Of a stretch of DNA of 64,000 bases, positions 25,783 through 34,163 are shown one piece after another. Source of the stretch: CG2-30-46-19 sp034414555 (GTDB lineage: Bacteria; Chloroflexota; Dehalococcoidia; GIF9; AB-539-J10). Below the pieces are notes generated by a model. That model was not told where the DNA came from, did not search any database, and saw only the letters and a list, made by a program, of their open reading frames with translations. The stretch covers positions 1 to 64,000 of the forward strand of contig DAOUMA010000006.1 of assembly GCA_034414555.1 (NCBI GenBank), given 5' to 3'. Position 1 is the first letter of the stretch, and every line of letters begins with the position of its first letter. A program made the position numbers and the translations under genes.

Positions 25783-27231
25783 TCATTCCATTACTGGGGC
25801 TGCCTTCCAACTATAGGTGGAAATCCCCCGCCCATGTTCAACGTATTTTATGCGGAAAGTCATCTCCATAGGCATGCCCACTTTCAATGATTCCGGGTCA
25901 CAATCTGCAATATCAAACCAAAACCTTCCTCCACCTTCAAAATCCAATACCCCATATATCGCTGGTGGGTTAATGGAATATGCCAGCAAATCGGCAGTAT
26001 AGGTAAATAAAGTCCCCTTCTTGTCGGCAAAGCAATAATCCTCCATCTCATCTATCGCTCCGCAATCAGGGTTTACACACACTCTCTGGATAGGGTATAT
26101 CGGCGTGCCACACTTCTTGCATCTGCTTCCCCAGAGTCCTAAGAAGCTTTTGCGACCTCTCCATAGTGCTGATATCTGAGTAGAAGAACTCTCTTCACCA
26201 CGAAATCCTTTGTCCATGGGAATCTCTTCGCGGAATGCCAGGTATTTGTCGTAATTATCGAGCATCTTCTTCCTGGCGAGCCACTTTTTAATCCCTTTAT
26301 TGTTTCTTACTTTCTCTATCTGGTCGGTTGCTTGAAGGAAGAGAGCATCGCTGCCGTTTCCATAGCTGACGACCAATATCTTATCTCCTGGTTTGGCTTC
26401 CTCAAGCGCAGCTACGAGCAGCACCAGCGGATAACCGGCGCCAGAGTCACCCATGGTGCGCATCATGGAATCCTGGACCCGTGAGGGGTCAGCTCCCAGC
26501 TTCGTGGCTATGGCTACCGCTGCCCTCTCAAAGTGACAGCCGATAACTATTTTGGCAAAATCCTTAATGTTTAACTTGTATTTTGCTAATAGTCCCGTGA
26601 TAGACTCAGTCAATTGCTTCTCATAGCCTTCGTCACGGCGCCACCTATCTTCCCAGGCACGTTCAAATTCATCAAAGTCTGCTCTCCATGAGTCGCTAAA
26701 ATCATAGGAAATGGAATAGGACCCTTCTATGCTGGCAATTACATCGGTATCTCCAAGAAGCAATGCTGCAGCGCTATCCCCATACAATTGTTCCTGATAG
26801 CCGCCAGCGAGTTCCTTACGCAAATCAGAGGCACACACTAATATATTCTTTGCTGCCCCCGCCTTAATTGCATCACAGGCGGAAAGGATTGCTCCTGTCC
26901 CTGCTTTGGTAGAATCGGTAAAATCAGCAGTCCTGATGCTAGGTTGAAGACTAAGGACAGTGCCGATTATGCCGGCACCTTCCCTTTGTCGGTATGGCGA
27001 GGTGGTGGTAGCAATATATAAGCCGTCTATCTTCTTCTTCTTATCAATACCCTTTAGGCAATCCCTGGCTGCTGCTACTGCCATGGTTAAACTATCCTCA
27101 TCGTAATTGGCGATAGACCTTTCTCCGGGCAGTATCGCCGCTGGATTAAGCCAACCCATAGCTTTGTAAGCAGTCATGCGCTCCATCCGATACCAGGGAA
27201 TGTAACCTCCATAAGAAGTGATTCCTACCAT
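25783..27231 (-). CDS. HMG-CoA-synthase-like protein fused to a DUF35 OB-fold domain
   Basis: A 482-aa fusion. Residues 1-310 resemble HMG-CoA synthase (GITSYGGYIPWYRMER start, EGAGIIG, GDSAAALLLGD, SYGNGSDALF). Residues 345-480 are a DUF35 rubredoxin-zinc plus OB domain (CKKCGTPIYPIQRVCVNPDC, then GTLFTYTADL). At the place where HMG-CoA synthase has its nucleophile (ACKAGT) this protein reads STKAGT, so the catalytic Cys is missing. A His is present in GCHFERAAV. The enzyme may therefore act as a non-condensing partner, a CoA-ester binder or a scaffold for the thiolase next door. It starts at ATG 27231 and is the first gene of the pair. Confidence 0.85.
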   Translation of the reverse strand: MVGITSYGGYIPWYRMERMTAYKAMGWLNPAAILPGERSIANYDEDSLTMAVAAARDCLKGIDKKKKIDGLYIATTTSPYRQREGAGIIGTVLSLQPSIRTADFTDSTKAGTGAILSACDAIKAGAAKNILVCASDLRKELAGGYQEQLYGDSAAALLLGDTDVIASIEGSYSISYDFSDSWRADFDEFERAWEDRWRRDEGYEKQLTESITGLLAKYKLNIKDFAKIVIGCHFERAAVAIATKLGADPSRVQDSMMRTMGDSGAGYPLVLLVAALEEAKPGDKILVVSYGNGSDALFLQATDQIEKVRNNKGIKKWLARKKMLDNYDKYLAFREEIPMDKGFRGEESSSTQISALWRGRKSFLGLWGSRCKKCGTPIYPIQRVCVNPDCGAIDEMEDYCFADKKGTLFTYTADLLAYSINPPAIYGVLDFEGGGRFWFDIADCDPESLKVGMPMEMTFRIKYVEHGRGISTYSWKAAPVME

Positions 27232-27361
27232 GCTATTGACCTCCCTTTATTTAATTTCAACCTGTTATAAATTCCCTTAAACGCCGAATTTTACAAAATT
27301 ACATAGCCAGGTGTCAATCGTACATAAATTCATATATTCCCAACTCAGGCGTTTTATCAAC

Positions 27362-27871
27362 TCACTTTGCCAGGCTAATCTGCTCTTGCAAGTATTGTTT
27401 CAATAGGCTTAATGTTGCTTCGGCAGCCGCTCTCTTGTTTTCTTCTCTATTCCCACTGAAGATATGCTTCTTGCTAAAGCTTTTACCTTCGGTGGCTAAA
27501 CCAATGTAAAAAAGTCCTACAGGTTTTTCTGCAGTGGCGCCTGAAGGTCCGGCAATGCCAGTGTCGGAAATACATATATCTGTGCCGAGGAGTTTTCTAC
27601 CACCCTCAGCCATCTCAATAGCTATTTGTGGGCTAACAGCTCCATAATTTTCTACGGTCTCTTTTTTTATTCCGAGGGCGTTTATCTTAACCTCATTGTT
27701 GTAGGCTATTAAAGAGCCCTTGAAGTAGTCGGAACTGCCGGGAATGTTGGTCAACCTATCCGCTATCCTGCCCCCTGTGGCTGATTCAGCGGTGCTTATG
27801 GTGAGCAGTCTTCCTGTCTTAGCTTGGTATTCCCTGAGCAAAGAGGCGATTTCTATCTCCAGGTTTGCCAT
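27362..27871 (-). CDS. pncC: Nicotinamide-nucleotide amidohydrolase (CinA C-terminal domain)
   Basis: PncC deamidates NMN to nicotinate mononucleotide in NAD recycling. The 169-aa protein is a stand-alone CinA C-terminal domain with TAESATGGRIADRLTNIPGSS near residue 27, GAVSPQIAIEMAEG near 77 and DTGIAGPSGATAEKPVGLFY near 103, all typical. The length is standard for the single-domain form. It is divergent from the MBL-fold gene, with 66 bases between the starts. Confidence 0.93.
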   Translation of the reverse strand: MANLEIEIASLLREYQAKTGRLLTISTAESATGGRIADRLTNIPGSSDYFKGSLIAYNNEVKINALGIKKETVENYGAVSPQIAIEMAEGGRKLLGTDICISDTGIAGPSGATAEKPVGLFYIGLATEGKSFSKKHIFSGNREENKRAAAEATLSLLKQYLQEQISLAK

Positions 27872-27937
27872 TTCTAAGATAGTTATTTTAGCAGACTTAA
27901 CGAAGAAATTAATTCTTCTGTTATAATTGCTTGACCT

Positions 27938-28711
27938 GTGGCTGAAGTGTCTGATGTGATAACTTTCCTGGGCACTGCGGGAGCCAGGTTTGTGGTTACT
28001 CGACAGTTTTTAGCTTCCGGCGGTGCATGGCTTAGCCTAGGTGATACTCAACTGCTTCTTGACCCTGGACCAGGATGCTTGGTTCAAGCTACCAAAAGGA
28101 AGCTCGACCCTTCCAAGCTGGATGCGATTATTTTATCTCACCGGCATTTAGACCACTGTGGAGATATCAATATCATGATTGAGGCTATGACCCAAGGCGG
28201 AATGAAGAAAAGGGGCGTTGTTTTTGTTCCTGCTGATGCCTTAAATCCAGATCCGGTCATCTTATCTTATTTGCAACAGAAGCCCGAAAAAGTAGAAATT
28301 CTGACCGAAGGCGGGCATTATAAGGTCGATGACATTTACTTTGAGACGCCAATTAAGCATCGCCATCCTGTGGAAACATATGGCTTTGTCTTCCGAACGC
28401 CGCGGCACACTTTTTCCTGGATTACTGATACCAAGTACTTCGATGATTTACCCCGTTATTATACCGGTGACTTGTTGATTATAAATGTGGTCAGGTTAAA
28501 TCCTGGGGCTCCTGTTGACCATTTATCTCTTCCTGAAGCAAAGCAGATAATCGAGGGAATAAAACCCAGTGCAGCGATACTCACTCATTTTGGCATGACG
28601 ATGTGGCGAGCTAAGCCCTGGGAGTTAGCCCGGAAGTTGACCGATGAAACAGGGATCTCGGTGATAGCTGCTCGCGATGGTATGAGATTTGACTTAGCGA
28701 AGCTAGGGTAG
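27938..28711 (+). CDS. Metallo-beta-lactamase-fold hydrolase (RNase Z/phosphodiesterase-like)
   Basis: A 257-aa protein with the metal motif SHRHLDHCGD near residue 67, an N-terminal FLGTAGARFV and GAWLSLGDTQLLLDPGPGC as in RNase Z/ElaC and PhnP-like enzymes. Later parts show KHRHPVETYGF, WITDTKYFDDL, and ILTHFGMTMW near the end. It starts with GTG; TATAAT ends ten bases upstream, so the leader is very short or absent. The 3' end lies five bases from the convergent 5S gene. The exact substrate cannot be inferred. Confidence 0.85.
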   Translation: MAEVSDVITFLGTAGARFVVTRQFLASGGAWLSLGDTQLLLDPGPGCLVQATKRKLDPSKLDAIILSHRHLDHCGDINIMIEAMTQGGMKKRGVVFVPADALNPDPVILSYLQQKPEKVEILTEGGHYKVDDIYFETPIKHRHPVETYGFVFRTPRHTFSWITDTKYFDDLPRYYTGDLLIINVVRLNPGAPVDHLSLPEAKQIIEGIKPSAAILTHFGMTMWRAKPWELARKLTDETGISVIAARDGMRFDLAKLG

Positions 28712-28715
28712 TGAA

Positions 28716-28843
28716 GAGCTTCTTGGCAACGGCATATTCTCCCGAAGGGTTCCCCCTTAAGTATCGTCAGCGCTGGAGCGTTTCACTTCCGTGTTCGGGA
28801 TGGGAACGGGTGGTTCCACTCCGCTCTAGTCACCAAAAAGCTC
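28716..28843 (-). rRNA. rrf: 5S ribosomal RNA, solitary
   Basis: The minus strand carries the 5S core GGAACCACCCGTTCCCATCC and CCGAACACGGAAGTGAAACG, followed by CTCCAGCGC. The ends GAGCTTTTTGG and CCAAGAAGCTC pair as helix I with one mismatch, which sets the boundaries. It has its own promoter and no 23S gene nearby (the DNA upstream is another coding gene), so 5S is separated from 23S as well as from 16S. Confidence 0.93.
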
Positions 28844-28852
28844 TCCGAACTC

Positions 28853-28881
28853 AGTATAATATATTTTTAAGTGGTTGTAAA
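28853..28881 (-). promoter_or_regulatory. 5S rRNA promoter
   Basis: On the minus strand TTTACA (28876-28881), a 17-base spacer and TATACT (28853-28858), with the 5S gene beginning about ten bases downstream. This supports separate transcription of 5S. Confidence 0.8.
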
Positions 28882-28959
28882 AGGGATAGTTGTTGAGCAA
28901 ATGTGGTTTGCATTTGAACTTGATATCCTAGATTTATAAGTCTTTGTTGAGGGTGATTT

Positions 28960-29919
28960 TTGGAGATTATTGAAGGAGTTCATCGAATTGAAGTGCCCCT
29001 GCAATTTATGGGGATGTCGGTATACTTATATCTACTGGAGGGCGATGGGGGCTTAACCTTAGTCGATTGCGGTCCAAATTTGGAGGTAACTTACGATTCT
29101 TTAAGTAGATGTTTAGCTAATATAAATCGCAAATTTAGCGATATAGATTTAATAATTATCACTCACTATCACGCAGACCATTACGGATATATTGGCGAGC
29201 TGAAGAGACTGACTAATGCCGAGACAGCAATGCACAGAATAGGAGCTGGTCTGACCGAGGGGTATAGGTTAAATTCTGAAGAATACATGGATGGGGTTGT
29301 TCAACTGGCTACCCAACATGGCATGCCTGGAGAATATACTGAGATAATCAAACCGCTTCTTGGTATATTGCGGCGAGTAGTCTCCCCTGCCAGGATAGAC
29401 AGGAAATTAGAGGACGGGGACGAAATCTCTATTGGCTCTTCAAGATATCTTGTGATTTGGACTCCCGGACACTCTCCAGACCATATCTGTCTTTACAATC
29501 CAGAAAAGAAGGTTCTGCTCTCAGGAGACCACTTATTGCAAGAGATCACCCCTCACATTGGCATTGATACCTTGAAAGGAATAAATCCCCTGAAGGATTA
29601 CCTTAAATCTCTTCAGAGAATTAAAAAATATGACATTGCCGTCGCTTTCCCTGGTCATGGTCCGATAATCAAAGACCCCCAAGGACGGATAGATGAGATA
29701 TTACATCATCACGACGAGCGGATGAGGCTAATGAATGAAGCTGTTACCGGGAGTCTAAAGACTGCCTATGAGGTATCTCTTAAGATTTGGGGAGAGGGAC
29801 TACCCATATTCGAGAAGCCCCTCGCCCTTGCAGAAACAGTGCAACATCTTGAGCTATTGGTAGAGGAGGGAAGGCTCCAAAAGATTCTGCGTAATTCAAT
29901 CGTTTACTTTAAAAAATAG
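28960..29919 (+). CDS. Metallo-beta-lactamase-fold hydrolase
   Basis: A 319-aa MBL-fold protein with ITHYHADHYGYIGELK near residue 67, TPGHSPDHICLY near 168, SGDHLL near 187 and FPGHGP near 231, giving the full two-metal set. Its C-terminal part (residues 250-319) looks like the helical/winged end found in glyoxalase-II-like and LACTB2-like proteins. The first codon is TTG at 28960; no clear ribosome site is seen. The gene is divergent from the solitary 5S gene. Confidence 0.85.
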   Translation: MEIIEGVHRIEVPLQFMGMSVYLYLLEGDGGLTLVDCGPNLEVTYDSLSRCLANINRKFSDIDLIIITHYHADHYGYIGELKRLTNAETAMHRIGAGLTEGYRLNSEEYMDGVVQLATQHGMPGEYTEIIKPLLGILRRVVSPARIDRKLEDGDEISIGSSRYLVIWTPGHSPDHICLYNPEKKVLLSGDHLLQEITPHIGIDTLKGINPLKDYLKSLQRIKKYDIAVAFPGHGPIIKDPQGRIDEILHHHDERMRLMNEAVTGSLKTAYEVSLKIWGEGLPIFEKPLALAETVQHLELLVEEGRLQKILRNSIVYFKK

Positions 29920-30079
29920 CGTTGGCGTCAAATCCGTTATAAAAAGAAGAATCTTAAACCCCCTTTGTTATGTTCTTTCGAGAGAAATGGGGTAAAATTT
30001 TTTACGAGGCTAGAGTAATGTGGTGTGAGCCAACATCTAAAAATGTAAGGTTGGTCTAAAAGCGAAAAGGAGGTGCTTT

Positions 30080-31351
30080 ATGTATTTCGAAATTGATTCA
30101 GGAATCAGAGAAAACGAAGAGTTGACCATGTTAAGAGAGCAGGCCCATAAATTTGCCGCGGAGGTGATAAGGCCTGCCGCGAAGGAGCTTGATCAAATGG
30201 AGCCGAGGAAGGTGGCGCAAAAAGATTCACCCTATTTTGAGGTAATGAAGCAGATGAAAAAGATGGGCTATCACAGAATGCAAGTACTTAAGGAACACGG
30301 TGGCCTGGAATTGACTCCGGATGAAATACAGATAATAAACGAAGAGCTTGGTTGGGGGAGTGTGGGGTTAACAACGGCGATAGGCGTGGACTCAATACCG
30401 CTGGCAATGGCATCTCTAGCAGGTTCGCCGGAGCTCATAGAGGAGGTGGTGCGTCCCTGGATGGAGGACACAGAGGGTAAATATCATGGCTGTTGGCCTG
30501 TGATGGAGGAAGCGCATGGCTCAGATTATGTAATCGGAATGAGCTATCCTTATCCCGAGGAATTTGGCAGCAAAGGTTTTGTTACCGCTGATAGGGATGG
30601 AGATGGATGGGTTATAAATGGTGCAAAGTCCTACTGGACATCTTCTGCCCCATGTGCCAACTATGCCTTCCTTGTTGTGAATCTCCCTCCTCACAGAAGT
30701 ATTGCTGATATAGGAGGATGCATAGTTCCATTGACCTTACCGGGCGTAACTCAGGGCCCACCGATAGATAAACTTGGCTTGAGGGATGACCCTCAGGGTG
30801 AGCTTGCCTTTGATAATGTCAGAATCCCTGCGCATTACATGCTCCTTGCTGAACCTGTTTTTGGGCGCTTTGCTACTAAAGCGATTATCAGCTCGACGAG
30901 CTGTGGCATGGCTTGCATGTTCACAGGGCTGGCGCGAGCAGCATTCGAAGAGGCATTAAAGTATACCAGGGAGAGAGTGCAAGGTGGGAGGCCGCTAATT
31001 GAGCACGATGTGGTAAAGCTAAAACTTTCTGACATGTTTTTGAAAGTTGAAACTGCGAGGTATTTCACAAGGGTAGTGTTGAGACATGTTTCGGAACGGA
31101 GTAGAGCTTTGACTTTTGATCAATCAACAGCGCATGCTCTTTTAGCACAGGTTTACGCTACCAATATAGCGTATGAGGTAGCACATCAATCCCGGCAGCT
31201 TCATGGTGCAAATGGGCTTACCAAAGACTATCTCATTGAAAAGCTTTATAGAGATGCGACGGCGGGATTGATGGAGGATGGAGCTAACGAGGCGCTGGCC
31301 CTCGAAGCGGCATATTCCTTTCTTGAAGAGGGAAGATATACTACAGAATAG
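30080..31351 (+). CDS. Acyl-CoA dehydrogenase family protein
   Basis: FAD enzymes that make a 2,3-double bond in acyl-CoA. The 423-aa protein has a normal N-terminal helical domain, the HGSDYVIG and KSYWTSSAPCANYAF middle region, KLGLRDDPQGELAFDNVRIP, and a C-terminal helix domain with QLHGANGLTKDYLIEKLYRDA. At the usual catalytic Glu motif (YEGT.E) the sequence reads MEDGANE, so Asp sits at the base position. AAAGGAGGTGC precedes ATG 30080. It probably leads an operon with the SCP2-like and acetoacetate-decarboxylase-like genes and works on branched or cyclic acyl-CoAs, but that is inference. Confidence 0.85.
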   Translation: MYFEIDSGIRENEELTMLREQAHKFAAEVIRPAAKELDQMEPRKVAQKDSPYFEVMKQMKKMGYHRMQVLKEHGGLELTPDEIQIINEELGWGSVGLTTAIGVDSIPLAMASLAGSPELIEEVVRPWMEDTEGKYHGCWPVMEEAHGSDYVIGMSYPYPEEFGSKGFVTADRDGDGWVINGAKSYWTSSAPCANYAFLVVNLPPHRSIADIGGCIVPLTLPGVTQGPPIDKLGLRDDPQGELAFDNVRIPAHYMLLAEPVFGRFATKAIISSTSCGMACMFTGLARAAFEEALKYTRERVQGGRPLIEHDVVKLKLSDMFLKVETARYFTRVVLRHVSERSRALTFDQSTAHALLAQVYATNIAYEVAHQSRQLHGANGLTKDYLIEKLYRDATAGLMEDGANEALALEAAYSFLEEGRYTTE

Positions 31352-31425
31352 GGAGGATGGAGTGGTGAGAATACCGCCAAACAGGGGAACAAAAAATATT
31401 GTTGAAGGAGGTAAATATAGCAGTA

Positions 31426-31821
31426 GTGTTTGGCTCAATGGAATGGTATGAACGGGTAAAGGAATTAGCAAACAAAGATGAGGGTTTCCAAAAAGGAACA
31501 GCAGACTGGGAAGGAGCCGTTCGCACCGTGGTCATTATGGATGAGGAGCTTTTGAAAGACTATTCCCGGGAGGAATATGTCAGGGGATTTATGAGCACGG
31601 TAAGTCTGATGAGCAAGGAACAGCGTGCCCAATTTGAGGGGGCACCTATGGGGAATCTTATGAAGAAGCTGGGTTACTCTATAGATGTGGATGTTGCCGC
31701 GATAGACCCTGCTGAGTCAGCAAAGAGGTTTTCACAATTAACCTTGGATGATGTAAAAGAAGTGGAAATGCATGGTGTTTTTGAGCCTTACCATGGTATT
31801 CTCAAAGAGATGAGGCAATAA
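31426..31821 (+). CDS. SCP2-like domain protein, N-terminal piece
   Basis: A 131-aa protein that opens like SCP2 sterol/acyl-carrier proteins (EWYERVKELANKDEGFQKGT, then WEGAVRTVVIMDEE) but ends after a helical part (KEQRAQFEGAPMGNLMKKLG, LTLDDVKEVEMHGVFEPYHG). GTG 31426 is proposed because AAGGAGGT lies 13 bases upstream; an ATG at 31438 is an alternative. The stop overlaps the ATG of the next frame (TAATG). The lipid-binding core continues in that next gene, so the two may be a split SCP2 pair working together. They lie downstream of the acyl-CoA dehydrogenase and may bind its acyl-CoA. Confidence 0.6.
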   Translation: MFGSMEWYERVKELANKDEGFQKGTADWEGAVRTVVIMDEELLKDYSREEYVRGFMSTVSLMSKEQRAQFEGAPMGNLMKKLGYSIDVDVAAIDPAESAKRFSQLTLDDVKEVEMHGVFEPYHGILKEMRQ

Positions 31822-32024
31822 TGCCAGACGAGTATAAAGATGCTCGCTTCACTCTCACAGGCCCATATTCTGCCTGGAAGGCGTTGTGCTCAGGGAAGCA
31901 GAGTAATGTCCAACTGGTAATGTCGGGCAAGATGAAGCTTGAAGGTGACATGTCATATATGATGAAGCACATGGCTGCAATGAATGCGCTGAATAGGATA
32001 TATAGCCAGATTGAGCTTGTGTAG
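31821..32024 (+). CDS. SCP2-like domain protein, C-terminal piece
   Basis: A 67-aa product resembling the end of SCP2 domains: DARFTLTGPYSAWKALCSGK followed by a strand-like QLVMSGKMKLEGDM and a closing helix. It starts at ATG 31821, one base inside the stop of the first piece, so ribosomes probably reinitiate. Alone it is too short for a whole SCP2 fold, which supports the view that it pairs with the upstream product. It could instead be the remnant of a frameshifted single gene. Confidence 0.6.
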   Translation: MPDEYKDARFTLTGPYSAWKALCSGKQSNVQLVMSGKMKLEGDMSYMMKHMAAMNALNRIYSQIELV

Positions 32025-32215
32025 GCAAAGACAAGGTCAACCAGAATAGTCCACTGCTTTGTCTGGAAAGGAGGCGAGGGTTAGAGAGGTGTAGTTACTG
32101 TATTAAACAAAATTTAGAAAGGAGGGATCAGGATTAGGAGAAGCATGAAAGTATCCTTGGACAAGGTCAAACGGAAATCTGATACTTTAGGTTAACAAGG
32201 GAAAGGAGGTGTATT

Positions 32216-33016
32216 ATGGGTTTTGTTAAATCATTGGAATGGATCACTGAGAATTATCCGGAGACCGCGGAGTTCTATGATGCGCAGGTGCTAACAGTTT
32301 ACTTTGAAACCAAGCCTGAAGTTGTAGAGCGATTACTTCCTCCACCGCTTAAACCGTTCGAAATGCCTATCGGCTTTGTTTTCGTCGCCAATTATCCCAG
32401 GACCAGTTTTGGCGTGTCATACTTGGAGAGCGCACTCTTCTTGCAGGCCAAGTATAATGGTGAAGAGGGGTCCTATTGCCTTGCGATGCCAGTTACGGAC
32501 GACATGGCCTTAATTCTCGGCCGTGAAATCTTTGGCTACCCCAAGAAAATCGGGAAAATCCATCTCAAGCGCAATGGAATTGAGGTAGAAGGCTGGACAG
32601 AGCGCCGAGGGGTGCGTTTCCTAACCGTCCATGCAAAGCTCACCAACAAATGGAACGATGAGGGCGCTCAGAAAGTGTTTGCCGAAATGTTTAAGTACAA
32701 GATGGATCTCGTTGTCTATAATTTCAAATATTTTCCAGCACTGGGTGTGGTTGGCGGTGGGGTTGGCTTCGACTACAATCCGCGTCTCATCAGGGAAGTG
32801 GTACAATTGCACCCTACCAATGTGGAGATGGGTGAAGCTGAACTCGTGCTCAAGTCTTCAGATCATGACCCATGGGGTGACGTAGATATTGTCCGAGTGC
32901 TGGGTGCGTCATACAGCATAGGCAACAACACCATGCTGCCTGGCAGTGTTGTAGCCGAAGTCGACCAAGATAAATTCGCACCGTATGCATTTATGAAGTT
33001 GGACAAGTTACGATGA
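32216..33016 (+). CDS. Acetoacetate decarboxylase family protein
   Basis: Family enzymes use a Schiff-base Lys to decarboxylate or cut beta-keto acids. The 266-aa protein has VVERLLPPPLKPFEMP near residue 42, and the conserved EIFGYPKKIGKIHL near 103 with the Lys pair at the active-site position. The C-terminal GNNTMLPGSVVAEVD part also fits. AAAGGAGGTGTATT precedes ATG 32216. In Clostridium the enzyme makes acetone from acetoacetate. Here the neighbourhood (acyl-CoA dehydrogenase, SCP2) points to fatty or branched acid metabolism; many such members are annotated without tested activity. Confidence 0.8.
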   Translation: MGFVKSLEWITENYPETAEFYDAQVLTVYFETKPEVVERLLPPPLKPFEMPIGFVFVANYPRTSFGVSYLESALFLQAKYNGEEGSYCLAMPVTDDMALILGREIFGYPKKIGKIHLKRNGIEVEGWTERRGVRFLTVHAKLTNKWNDEGAQKVFAEMFKYKMDLVVYNFKYFPALGVVGGGVGFDYNPRLIREVVQLHPTNVEMGEAELVLKSSDHDPWGDVDIVRVLGASYSIGNNTMLPGSVVAEVDQDKFAPYAFMKLDKLR

Positions 33017-33194
33017 TGTGTAGCTAAGTACATTAGCAAAATTATTGGTAGCGTCATGATTTTACGGCTTCGCTATTGTTCTAGCGAGAATGTGGAAGTT
33101 GGCATGGATGTCGAACTGGATTTTCTGGATATTGGCAAACAGCAAGTAGTATACATATTCAAACCTGTTGCAGGATGAAAAAGGAGGGACTTTT

Positions 33195-34163
33195 ATGAAG
33201 GTTTTGGTTACCGGTATCTCTGGTTATTTAGCCTCCGTTGTTACTCCTCGCCTTCTCGGAGATGATGAAGTTGAGGAAGTTCGTGGTATTGACCTCCAAT
33301 ATCCCCGGAACATAGACACAACAAACTCAAAACTGGTGTTCATTAAAAAAGATGTCAGAGCCCCCGATATCGTAGATTCCTTTTCAGGAATTGATGTGTT
33401 ATTTCATTTTGCCTTTATTGTAACCCCCAACGTTCCTTACGATGAAATAGATTCAATAAATATCGAGGGCTCAAAGAATATCTTTAACGCCGCAGCAAAA
33501 GCAAGTGTTAAGCATATCCTTTATACCAGTTCAATTGCGGCCTATGGTGCCGACCCAACGCATAAATTACCCTTAAAAGAAGATTCCCCCCTTAAACCAA
33601 ATGATGACTGGTATTACTCAAGAACAAAAGGTGCTGTGGAGAGATTTCTAAACGAATTTGAACAAAAATGCCCTGACATAAAAGTAACCAGATTCAGGCC
33701 GGCAATATTTTTAGGTCCAAATATCGATAATCCATTCGGCAGTCTTTTGAAATCTCCGGTGATTATGGATTTGGGCTATGATGCTAAAATTGAATGGGTG
33801 TGGGACCAGGACGTTTCCGATGCAATATATCTTGCTTTTAAAAAAGGAAAAGCTGGTATTTATAACTTAGGTGGTGAAAATCCTTTGACCTGGAAAGAAA
33901 TTGCTGGAGTTACCGGAAAAGAGACAGTGGACGTTGATCTAAACAGCGAAAGTGGCAGGGAATTATTTAGTCAACTTCTTACTGCGATGGATAGAGGACT
34001 TGCAGAGTGGCTTGATAAACCAATTAAATATCCTATACTGGTGGATTCTTCGAAAGCCAGAAAGGAGCTCGGCTGGGAGCCGAAATACGACTCCGCTGGT
34101 GCTATTAAGGCTTTCCTCGCACTGGAGGCAGAGACGGATGGGCGAACAACATCTAATCGCTGA
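33195..34163 (+). CDS. NAD-dependent epimerase/dehydratase family protein
   Basis: An extended SDR of 322 residues from ATG 33195 (AAGGAGGGAC just upstream). The nucleotide motif VTGISGYLASVV deviates from TGxxGxxG at the last Gly. DVRAPD, SSIAAYG and YYSRTKGAVERF (active-site YxxxK) follow, and RFRPAIFLGP lies near 182. The substrate is probably a sugar nucleotide or steroid/isoprenoid-like alcohol. The end overlaps the DUF72 gene by 27 bases, which is tight coupling or a mere overlap. Confidence 0.85.
   Translation: MKVLVTGISGYLASVVTPRLLGDDEVEEVRGIDLQYPRNIDTTNSKLVFIKKDVRAPDIVDSFSGIDVLFHFAFIVTPNVPYDEIDSINIEGSKNIFNAAAKASVKHILYTSSIAAYGADPTHKLPLKEDSPLKPNDDWYYSRTKGAVERFLNEFEQKCPDIKVTRFRPAIFLGPNIDNPFGSLLKSPVIMDLGYDAKIEWVWDQDVSDAIYLAFKKGKAGIYNLGGENPLTWKEIAGVTGKETVDVDLNSESGRELFSQLLTAMDRGLAEWLDKPIKYPILVDSSKARKELGWEPKYDSAGAIKAFLALEAETDGRTTSNR

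Noticed and set aside
27895..27935. Palindrome GAAGAA-ATTAA-TTCTTC between pncC and the MBL gene as an operator
   Set aside because: Short arms in AT-rich DNA and no linked regulator; could be chance.
32145..32195. A 16-codon reading frame with a GGAGGGAT site between the SCP2-like and decarboxylase-like genes
   Set aside because: Too short to support, no similarity that I recognise, and the region could simply be leader sequence.
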